Below, piece after piece: positions 1 to 6,869 of a DNA stretch of 64,000 bases. The stretch is from Caryophanales bacterium UBA7278 (GTDB taxonomy: Bacteria; Bacillota_I; Bacilli_A; RFN20; CAG-826). The notes beneath the pieces are model-generated. The model was not told the origin of the DNA. It saw nothing but the letters and a program-made list of their open reading frames with translations, and searched no databases. Each line of letters starts with the position of its first letter. Positions within the stretch are counted from its first letter, which is position 1. A program made the translations under genes and the position numbers. The DNA is taken from positions 1 to 64,000 of the forward strand of contig DKRQ01000026.1 in the NCBI GenBank assembly GCA_002472275.1, written 5' to 3'.

Positions 1-582
1 AGGCCGAAGGTAAGGCTCCAGAGGTGCTGGGCCCACGCCAGGAGGAAGTTCGCGGACATCGTCAAGGGCATGCCGCGGAAGGCGAGGCCGAAGTCCGTCG
101 CGTTCGCGATAATGTCCGAGATGGACCGCCTCTTCGAGATCGAGGGGAGGGCCCACGAATCCAAGCTGTTCGGAAAGGCCCTCATCGACGTCAGGGAACG
201 CGAGGAAGCGCCCATAATCGACCGGATAAAGGCCCTCGTTTTCGGCACGGAGGCGAAAAGGGGAAGCGCCCTCGAGGGCGCGCTGAACTACGTGAGGAAG
301 GTATGGGGCGACCTCCTTCCGTACCTTTCCGAGCCGTATCTGGAGCTTTCGAACAACCTCGCGGAACGGTGCGTCAAGCCATTCGTCGTCGCCAGGAAGG
401 TCTTCCAGACGTCGGGAAGCGAGGCCGGAGCCAGGCACACGACCAAGCTGTTCTCGATAATCCGGACGGCGATCATCAACGGGCTCGACCCGTACCGCTA
501 CCTCGAGTACGCCATCGAGAACGTCGGCAAAAAGCCGATCGAGGCCATCCTCCCGTACTCGAAGGACCTCGAAATCCGCTAA
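1..582 (+). CDS. IS66 family transposase, C-terminal part (5' truncated by window edge)
   Basis: Frame 1 is open from the first base. It begins with residues reading RCWAHARRKF, the conserved CWAH.R.KF block of the IS66 DDE transposase core, and continues to NNLAERCVKPFVVARK, the IS66 signature around the catalytic glutamate. It ends with the usual helical tail (GLDPYRYLEYAIENV). About 193 residues are visible and IS66 transposases are about 500, so the N-terminal zinc-binding part and the first catalytic aspartates lie upstream. The frame is intact, so the copy could be functional. Confidence 0.9.
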   Translation, partial: RPKVRLQRCWAHARRKFADIVKGMPRKARPKSVAFAIMSEMDRLFEIEGRAHESKLFGKALIDVREREEAPIIDRIKALVFGTEAKRGSALEGALNYVRKVWGDLLPYLSEPYLELSNNLAERCVKPFVVARKVFQTSGSEAGARHTTKLFSIIRTAIINGLDPYRYLEYAIENVGKKPIEAILPYSKDLEIR

Positions 583-609
583 TTTCCACCAAAACGGGAT
601 TCGACCGCC

Positions 610-630
610 AGGCCCAAAACGGGCCTTTTA
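610..630 (+). terminator. Rho-independent terminator of the IS66 transposase
   Basis: A perfect 6-bp stem, AGGCCC (610-615) and GGGCCT (621-626), encloses an AAAAC loop and is followed by TTTTA. It lies 28 nt after the transposase stop. Confidence 0.6.
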
Positions 631-740
631 AAACGCCGGGGTGTTAATCAGCGACGTTTACGGTTTGATGGGGGTTTCATAATAAAATCCCCGTTTCATT
701 GAACCGATTCAGTCCAATGGTTGGGGGGAATTCATTCAGA

Positions 741-827
741 TGGTGGCCCCCGTCGGACTCGAACCGACACCTGCTCATCACAGAGTGGATTTTGAGTCCA
801 CCGCGTCTACCATTCCACCAGGGGGCC
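741..827 (-). tRNA. tRNA-Leu (CAA)
   Basis: Read on the minus strand this is a complete class II tRNA with encoded CCA. The acceptor stem is GGCCCCC/GGGGGCC, the D-arm contains TGGTAGACGCG, and the anticodon stem GTGGA/TCCAC flanks loop CTCAAAA (anticodon CAA). There is a long variable arm and a T-arm with GGTTCGAGTCC. A TAGAAT box at 861-866 (minus strand) could be its -10. It stands alone here, about 80 bp from the IS66 end. Confidence 0.95.
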
Positions 828-945
828 ATTTGCCGAGGCAATGCTACTTCGGCGAGGGTTATTCTACTCTTTCCGTTTGCCTTTGTCGCTATAAAAAAGA
901 AGGAGTTAGCTTACGCGCGCTCTATAAAAGAGGAGGGCCTTCCTT

Positions 946-951
946 TATACT
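946..951 (+). promoter_or_regulatory. glyA -10 box close to the start codon
   Basis: TATACT lies 9 nt before the glyA ATG, so transcription would begin within about three bases of the start codon. No Shine-Dalgarno sequence stands at the normal distance and no good -35 is seen. It belongs to the set of start-proximal -10 boxes described in the findings. Confidence 0.45.
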
Positions 952-960
952 GAAACGGCT

Positions 961-2190
961 ATGGACCAGGAAATCGCTTTTTTAATCAAAAAAGAAGAGC
1001 AAAGGCAAAACGATAACATCGAGCTCATCGCCTCCGAGAACTATCCTTCTAGGGACGTTAGGGAAGCATGCGGCTCCATCCTCATGGCTAAATACGCGGA
1101 AGGCTATCCTTATAAGCGTTACTATGGGGGATGCGAATACGTCGACGAAGTCGAGACCCTCGCGATCGAGAGGGCCAAGGCTTTGTTTCATTGTAATTAC
1201 GCGAATGTTCAGCCTCATTCGGGCTCGCAGGCCAATTACGCGGCCTACCATGCCTTGATCCCCAATGGGTCCAAGATCATGGCGTTAACCCTAAATGACG
1301 GGGGACATTTGACCCATGGCTCACCCGTATCCTTCTCTTCCGCGACCTATCGATTCTGCTTCTATTCCCTAGGGGAAGACGGCCGTATCGACTATGAGGG
1401 ATTGCAAAGAAGGCTATACGAAGAAGAGCCTGACCTCCTTTTGGCCGGATATAGCGCTTATCCCTTCTCCATCGACTTCAAGAGGATGAGAAGCATCGTC
1501 GATAAGTTCAACCTAGATAAGAACAAGCATTGCTTCTTCATGGTGGACATGGCCCATATCGCCGGCATCGTCGCCGCGGGGTTAACTCAAAATCCATGCG
1601 ACTACGCGGATATCGTCACCTCCACGACCCATAAGACCCTTAGAGGCCCTAGGGGAGGGCTGATCCTATCTAATGACTTAGAGTTAGGTAAGAAGATCAA
1701 CTCGGCGGTATTCCCTTATACCCAAGGGGGACCTTTGGAGCATATCATCGCCGGCAAGGCCATCTGCTTCCTAGAGGACTCCAAACCCGAGTTCAAGGAC
1801 TATATGGCTAGGGTTTTGGAAAATACCAAGGCCTGTAACGACGAATTATCTAGACTTGGATGCAGGGTCTCGGGCACCGAGAACCATTTGTTCCTATTAG
1901 ACGTCCTTTCTTCCTATGGCCTCAATGGCAAGGAAGCGGAAACTAAACTAGGCGAAATCGGGGTCACGGTGAATAAGAACATGATCCACGATGACACCCT
2001 TCCCCCGTCTAAATGCTCGGGGATCAGGATTGGGTTTGCCGCCGCAACCTCCAGGGGGGCAAGCCTAGAGGACGCCAAGGGAGTCGCTAGGCTAATCGAT
2101 GCCTGCTTAAAGGGCAAAGAAAGCAAAGAGGAACTGATCAATAGGAGGAAGGCCATCGTCTCTAGTTGGGCGGACGTGCTCTCCTTATAA
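961..2190 (+). CDS. glyA: Serine hydroxymethyltransferase
   Basis: This is a cytosolic PLP enzyme that interconverts serine and glycine and loads tetrahydrofolate with a one-carbon unit. At 409 residues it is full length for the family. Visible blocks include NIELIASENYPS (20-30), YAEGYPYKRYYGG, the PHSGSQANYA motif, and STTHKTLRGPRGG with the PLP-binding lysine at about residue 225. The ATG at 961 gives the standard N-terminus. The gene is monocistronic: a tRNA lies upstream on the other strand and a strong terminator sits at 2207-2230. The family assignment is certain; the role in one-carbon and purine or thymidylate supply is family knowledge. Confidence 0.98.
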   Translation: MDQEIAFLIKKEEQRQNDNIELIASENYPSRDVREACGSILMAKYAEGYPYKRYYGGCEYVDEVETLAIERAKALFHCNYANVQPHSGSQANYAAYHALIPNGSKIMALTLNDGGHLTHGSPVSFSSATYRFCFYSLGEDGRIDYEGLQRRLYEEEPDLLLAGYSAYPFSIDFKRMRSIVDKFNLDKNKHCFFMVDMAHIAGIVAAGLTQNPCDYADIVTSTTHKTLRGPRGGLILSNDLELGKKINSAVFPYTQGGPLEHIIAGKAICFLEDSKPEFKDYMARVLENTKACNDELSRLGCRVSGTENHLFLLDVLSSYGLNGKEAETKLGEIGVTVNKNMIHDDTLPPSKCSGIRIGFAAATSRGASLEDAKGVARLIDACLKGKESKEELINRRKAIVSSWADVLSL

Positions 2191-2206
2191 AGGAAGTCTA
2201 GATATA

Positions 2207-2230
2207 GGGGAGGCGCATGGCCTCCCCTTT
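2207..2230 (+). terminator. Rho-independent terminator after glyA
   Basis: A perfect 8-bp GC stem, GGGGAGGC (2207-2214) and GCCTCCCC (2220-2227), has loop GCATG and a short T tract. Confidence 0.85.
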
Positions 2231-2297
2231 CCTATGCCTATAAGGCATAAATAGATTGACCTCTAGTATCGATTTAACAATCGGGTTATTCTAAGCG

Positions 2298-3719
2298 ATG
2301 ATTGCCTACTTGGAATTAGAACCATATAAAGCTCTTCTTGATTCTTCGGCTACCCCCGAGCAAATCGCACTAGGGAGGAAGCTAAGGGCCATTGACCCGA
2401 TTAAGCTCGAGTCGCTAGGAAGAGAGAGGATTTCCGCCTCGATCACCTCCTTTTCCTCGCATAAGGTGTTTTTATGTTCCGCCTCCATTTCCGAGGAGGG
2501 GAAGATAGTGAATCCAACCTGCACCTGCGGCAAATGTAGGGACGACTCCTTATGCCCCCATCTAATCGCGACCTTCCTTCTTGCCGAAGAAGTGGAGAAG
2601 CGCGACTTTAAGCTTGCTAGGTCCGGAGGAAAGAAAAGCCTAGCTTCCCTTAGATACGCATGTCGCGAATTCTCTCCTACCTTAGGAGGGATCCGTTACA
2701 TGGCCCTCGTGGAACTATTGGCTAAGTCCAATGAAGAGATACTAACTAACCCTAACGATAGGAGAACCTTCTTTTGTCAGGCCGCCTATCAAGGGTATCT
2801 AGAAGTAGGGGAAGACAAAAGAAAGGAAATCCTAACTTGCCTTGCCTCCCTTATTGGGGAGCAAGAAGAAGAGGAAAGCGGCATCAAGGAGTATTTCTGC
2901 CGTTACGTCGATATCGCCGGGATGGAAAGGAGGGATGAACTAGCTTCCTTCCTCCTTAAGGAGCCTTCCACCAATAAGGCGATATCGAGCATGTTCGCCG
3001 ATTATTATGATCATGATGAATCGCTAAGTAAGAAGGCTTTATCCTATTGCCCCAATTTCTCGTGGAGGCAAATGAAGGAAGTGGAAAGAGGCTCTTTGCT
3101 TCGTTTCCTTTCTTTCTATAAGGGCTCAGAAGCCGAATTCACCTATCTATGCCGTTACTTGTCCTCTGGTATCGACGCTGACTTCCTGGAGGCGGTATAT
3201 TCCAATCCCTCCTTCCCTTTAGTTGCCTTAAAGGGAATCGAGGTCGAAGAGGGGTTAAAGGAAGAAATCGACGAGAGGCTATTCTGGGGCAAGATTGAAA
3301 GTAGCCGCGACTTCCCATCATTCTTGGATAACGCCTCTTCCTTATTAGGGAAGCAAGAACATAAGGAGAGGTTAATGGAAGCCGCCTCCAAAAGAGGGTA
3401 TGAAAGGCTACTGTCCTTCCTATACCAAGAAGGGGACCCTAAGGAATTAGTTAACGTGGAGGCCAGGGATTTAGTGGCCCTTCTTCCCTATTTGGATTTA
3501 GGTAGACAAGAGGTTTTCTCTTCCATCTCTTCCTTTATGAAGAAAGCCTCCGTGAAGGAAGTCTATTTGTTAGCCTCCATTCCTTATCTAGAGGCGTTCC
3601 GTCCTCTATTAGTGGAGCGATTAAGGGCAGAGGAAAGATTCCCCGAAAGAGCGAGGATCGCCAAGAAGTGGGGCTGCTTAGAGGAGCTAGGCTATAGGAG
3701 GTATCCATGTATTTCCTAA
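2298..3719 (+). CDS. SWIM zinc-finger domain protein, partner of SNF2 helicase
   Basis: A 473-residue protein with a SWIM finger near the N-terminus: C75-x-C77-x8-C86-x-H88, inside VNPTCTCGKC and SLCPHLI. The SWIM fold binds zinc and nucleic acid or protein. The rest is a Leu/Glu/Lys-rich helical region without recognisable motifs and with no membrane segment. It overlaps the SNF2 helicase gene by 13 nt, so the two are translationally coupled and probably form one complex. In many bacteria SWIM and SNF2 modules occur together or fused. A TATTCT box 5 nt before the ATG and the lack of a Shine-Dalgarno site suggest a nearly leaderless message. The substrate is unknown. Confidence 0.75.
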   Translation: MIAYLELEPYKALLDSSATPEQIALGRKLRAIDPIKLESLGRERISASITSFSSHKVFLCSASISEEGKIVNPTCTCGKCRDDSLCPHLIATFLLAEEVEKRDFKLARSGGKKSLASLRYACREFSPTLGGIRYMALVELLAKSNEEILTNPNDRRTFFCQAAYQGYLEVGEDKRKEILTCLASLIGEQEEEESGIKEYFCRYVDIAGMERRDELASFLLKEPSTNKAISSMFADYYDHDESLSKKALSYCPNFSWRQMKEVERGSLLRFLSFYKGSEAEFTYLCRYLSSGIDADFLEAVYSNPSFPLVALKGIEVEEGLKEEIDERLFWGKIESSRDFPSFLDNASSLLGKQEHKERLMEAASKRGYERLLSFLYQEGDPKELVNVEARDLVALLPYLDLGRQEVFSSISSFMKKASVKEVYLLASIPYLEAFRPLLVERLRAEERFPERARIAKKWGCLEELGYRRYPCIS

Positions 3720-6700
3720 ATAAGGACGAGAAGAGCCTTCTTTCTCTCCTTAATAAGGCTCTCCTTTCCTATGGGCCAATAGAAAAGAGGATATTCGATG
3801 AGGCCGAGATTTACTTTAGGCTTAGCGAAGATGGATCTCTTATCTATGAGGCGTTGCTTAAAGATGGCTACGAAGCCTTTTGCCTAAGCAAATGGAAGGA
3901 AGTGGAGCCCCTTACCCCAAAAGGCCTACTTCTAGCCATGTGGGTGTACCAAAAGGAAAAGGGGCTAGGGGAAGATGGCCTTAGGGCCATTTATGGTGAA
4001 CTCTATGATAGCCTCCTTGACGCGGCCTCCGTCGATTCGGAAGTCGCGGAAAGCTACCTTAAGGCCAAGGCATCCTATAACGCGTTACTAGATAAGCTAT
4101 CCGCGAAGAAGCCGGGCATGGTTGCCCCTAGCTACGAATTAGAATGGGTCTTCTCCAACCGTTATGACGAATTCAGGGTGGACGCTAGGATCGGCAGTGG
4201 CGGCAAGCTATATATGAACCGCAACATGGCGGATTTCCTCTCCTCCTATTATGGGGGCAGGATGGCCAAGGTGGGGTCGCAATATATCAATCTCCCTAGG
4301 GGCTCTTTCTCCAAGGTCAACGAAGAGGGGTTATCGTTGCTATCTAGGCTCATGGGGATGTCGGGCCACCGTTATGAGCCCTATGCCTCCATCCCTTCTC
4401 CCTTCATGGTGGATTTCGCCTTCCTTTTAATCGGAGAGAAGGTAAGGCTAGAGGAACGTCAGGTCATCGTCACTTCCCCAATCGACATCACCCTTTCCCT
4501 AAAGGAATCGGGCGAATTCTCCTTATCCTATATCCCCGAAGGGAAAGGCTACCTTTTGCTTCATGAAGATAAGGGGCTATTCCTAGGAAGCGAAGCCGTT
4601 GAGCCTCTTCGCTTTACCTCGCCTAGGGCGGCCGAGCTATATAAGTTTGTCTATGAACATCAAGACTTCCCCTTCGCCGAGTCCAAGAAGGAACTCTCCT
4701 TAAGTTTGTTGCCCTTACTTGAGGAAGATGACGTTAAGGTCGATCCTTCTTTATTAGGGGAAGCCTCAAGCAAGAAGCCTCATATCGAAGCTCATCTCTC
4801 CTATGAGGAAGGACAGGGCATCAAAGTGACTTCCTCTTATCTATTAGGAAGCGAGGAGGTATCTCCTTCTTCTTTCTCCCTTAATCCGATCGGAAGGAGG
4901 ATGAAGGGAAGCTATGAAGCCGCGTTAAGTGAGCTAGGGTTAGGGAGCGAAGGGATATTCTCGGATGAAGAGGCGTTACTAAATGTCCTTCGTAGCGACC
5001 TATCCTCTCTTAGTTCTACCTGCACCCTATATCTAGACGAGGCCTTGGCTAAGAACCCAGGGGGGAGTTTAAGCGGCTTCCACCTCGAGGCGGACACTTC
5101 CTCCTCCTGGCTTTCCCTTACCCTCCATAGCGACCTTTTCTCCCATGAGGAGCTTTTGTCGATCTATAAGGCCTATAAAAGGAAGAAGAAATACGTTAGG
5201 GTCTCCGGCAAACTCGTCTATCTAGAAGGTAACGAATCCTTAGAGAAGCTATCCGAGTCCTTCGAATTAGAGGAACTAGGGAAAGAGCTACCTTTATATC
5301 AGGCTTTGAAGTTACCGGAACTAGGCTCAAGCGAAGCGGGGGTCAAAAAACTCATCGAGAGTTTGACTTCCTTTAAGGAACTTCCTTTGCCTAAGCTATC
5401 CTCTTTTATTGAAGAATCCGCGCGTCCTTACCAAAAGGAAGGCATCCGTTTCCTGCTGAATCTATATAACCTAAAGATGCCTGGCATCCTCTCCGATGAG
5501 ATGGGGTTAGGTAAGTCGCTTCAAACCGTGGCCCTATTAGGGCAAGTAAAAGAGGATAAGCCGATCCTCGTGATCTGCCCTAAGTCGCTACTCTATAACT
5601 GGGCGGACGAACTTTCTAGGTGGGATCCTTCTCTTCCTTGTCTCCCTCTAGTAGGTTCCAAAGCCGAAAGGGAAGCGATTTATGCCCAAATGGAATCTAA
5701 GGGCAAGGCGGTCTATTTCATCTCCTACGATTCGGTTCGTAATGACGTCGAGCCTTTATCTAAGGTCGGCTTTTCCTATCTTATCTTGGACGAGGCCCAA
5801 TATATCGCTAACGCCCTCGCCAAGAAGAGCCAGGCAGTGAAATCGCTTCGTTCCGATTATAGGCTCGCCTTAACGGGCACCCCGATCCAGAACTCGCTTC
5901 TAGACCTATGGTCCATCTTCGATTTCCTTATGCCAGGGTATTTCCCTCCCTTTGCTAAGTTCAAGTCGCTTTATGGCTCCTTGGAAATAAAAGGGGGGGA
6001 GGCTAGGAAGAGGTTACTGGCCAAAATCAAACCCTTCATGCTAGGAAGGAAGAAAGTAGACGTCCTCAAGGAACTCCCCGACAAGGAAAACCTCGTGGTG
6101 ACCCTTCCCTTAGGGGAAGAGCAAAGGAAGGCGTATGAAGCCGAGCTAAGCCACGCGAGGGAACTCCTTAAGCAAGGCAACGGGGCGATGGTGCTTCTAG
6201 GCGCGCTTACAAGGCTACGCCAGATCTGCGTATCCCCCTCGCTTTATCTAGAAGGGGACTACGAATCCGATAAGATGGATTTCCTGGTCCAAAACCTAGC
6301 CGATCTGCATTCCTCCTCCCGTAAGGCGGTGGTCTTCTCATCATTCGCTTCCGCGCTTCATCTATTAGAGAAGCCCATCAAGAAGGCGGGGCTAGTCTCG
6401 GCGACCATCGAGGGGGACACGCCCGCCAAGATCAGGGTGAACCTCGCCAAAAGATTCAACGAATCCGATGATATCCACGTGCTTCTAGTCTCCCTTAAGG
6501 CAGGGGGCACGGGCCTTAACCTCGTGGGGGCGGACACGGTCTTCCACCTGGATCCCTGGTGGAACCTAGCCGCCGAAAGGCAAGCCGAGGATAGGACGCA
6601 CCGCATCGGCCAAAAGAACAAGGTCACCGTCTATAAGCTCGTATGCAAGGACACCATAGAGGAGAAGGTGCTCGCCCTGCAGAAAAAGAAGGGCCTTTTA

Positions 6701-6772
6701 GGCGAATTGACCGATGAGGCTTCTTTAAGTAGAAGCTTAAGCGAAGAGGACCTCGCGTTCCTGCTTTCCTAA
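3707..6772 (+). CDS. SNF2-family DNA-dependent ATPase (DEAD-like helicase)
   Basis: A 1021-residue SWI2/SNF2 ATPase. The first ~560 residues are a poorly conserved N-terminal region. The SNF2_N core starts at RPYQKEGIRFL, with Walker A DEMGLGKS near residue 600, Walker B DEAQ near 694 and motif III LALTGTPIQN. Helicase_C follows, ending with the arginine-finger block RTHRIGQ near 960. These enzymes track along DNA and remodel bound proteins rather than unwinding the duplex. The ATG lies inside the end of the SWIM gene (overlap 3707-3719), preceded by AGGAGG at about 3697, so a good Shine-Dalgarno site supports the start. A role in transcription or repair is inference from the family. Confidence 0.95.
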   Translation: MYFLNKDEKSLLSLLNKALLSYGPIEKRIFDEAEIYFRLSEDGSLIYEALLKDGYEAFCLSKWKEVEPLTPKGLLLAMWVYQKEKGLGEDGLRAIYGELYDSLLDAASVDSEVAESYLKAKASYNALLDKLSAKKPGMVAPSYELEWVFSNRYDEFRVDARIGSGGKLYMNRNMADFLSSYYGGRMAKVGSQYINLPRGSFSKVNEEGLSLLSRLMGMSGHRYEPYASIPSPFMVDFAFLLIGEKVRLEERQVIVTSPIDITLSLKESGEFSLSYIPEGKGYLLLHEDKGLFLGSEAVEPLRFTSPRAAELYKFVYEHQDFPFAESKKELSLSLLPLLEEDDVKVDPSLLGEASSKKPHIEAHLSYEEGQGIKVTSSYLLGSEEVSPSSFSLNPIGRRMKGSYEAALSELGLGSEGIFSDEEALLNVLRSDLSSLSSTCTLYLDEALAKNPGGSLSGFHLEADTSSSWLSLTLHSDLFSHEELLSIYKAYKRKKKYVRVSGKLVYLEGNESLEKLSESFELEELGKELPLYQALKLPELGSSEAGVKKLIESLTSFKELPLPKLSSFIEESARPYQKEGIRFLLNLYNLKMPGILSDEMGLGKSLQTVALLGQVKEDKPILVICPKSLLYNWADELSRWDPSLPCLPLVGSKAEREAIYAQMESKGKAVYFISYDSVRNDVEPLSKVGFSYLILDEAQYIANALAKKSQAVKSLRSDYRLALTGTPIQNSLLDLWSIFDFLMPGYFPPFAKFKSLYGSLEIKGGEARKRLLAKIKPFMLGRKKVDVLKELPDKENLVVTLPLGEEQRKAYEAELSHARELLKQGNGAMVLLGALTRLRQICVSPSLYLEGDYESDKMDFLVQNLADLHSSSRKAVVFSSFASALHLLEKPIKKAGLVSATIEGDTPAKIRVNLAKRFNESDDIHVLLVSLKAGGTGLNLVGADTVFHLDPWWNLAAERQAEDRTHRIGQKNKVTVYKLVCKDTIEEKVLALQKKKGLLGELTDEASLSRSLSEEDLAFLLS

Positions 6773-6784
6773 CCATTTCCGATT

Positions 6785-6808
6785 AAATGCCTAGTCGACT
6801 AGTCATTT
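6785..6808. repeat. Palindrome between convergent genes
   Basis: A perfect 12-bp palindrome CTAGTCGACTAG (6791-6802) is flanked by AAATG and CATTT, which extend the dyad past one mismatch. It lies between the convergent SNF2 and endonuclease genes. It has no loop and no immediate T tract, so it is a weak terminator candidate or a protein-binding site. Confidence 0.35.
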
Positions 6809-6869
6809 GATCGCATTTTTCTTTGGCAAAGGAAAACGAGCCTAAGGAATCCCTGGCCCGTTTTGATGA

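Larger units (their letters stand above)
1..661 (+). mobile_element. 3' part of an IS66-family insertion sequence
   Basis: The window opens inside an IS66-type element. Its transposase C-terminus ends at 582, a terminator follows at 610-630, and the segment ending GCGACGTTTAC at 651-661 is a plausible right terminal repeat, because IS66 ends are usually GTAAGCG-like and read CTTAC or TTTAC on the right. The left end lies outside the window, so the inverted repeat and target duplication cannot be confirmed. Codon choice (CTC, GCC, TCG, AAG) is more GC-rich than in most neighbours, which fits recent arrival. Confidence 0.6.

Noticed and set aside
670..692. GGGGGTTT/AAATCCCC hairpin between the IS66 end and tRNA-Leu
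   Set aside because: A stem exists (one G-U pair), but there is no T tract on either strand, so I do not call it a terminator.
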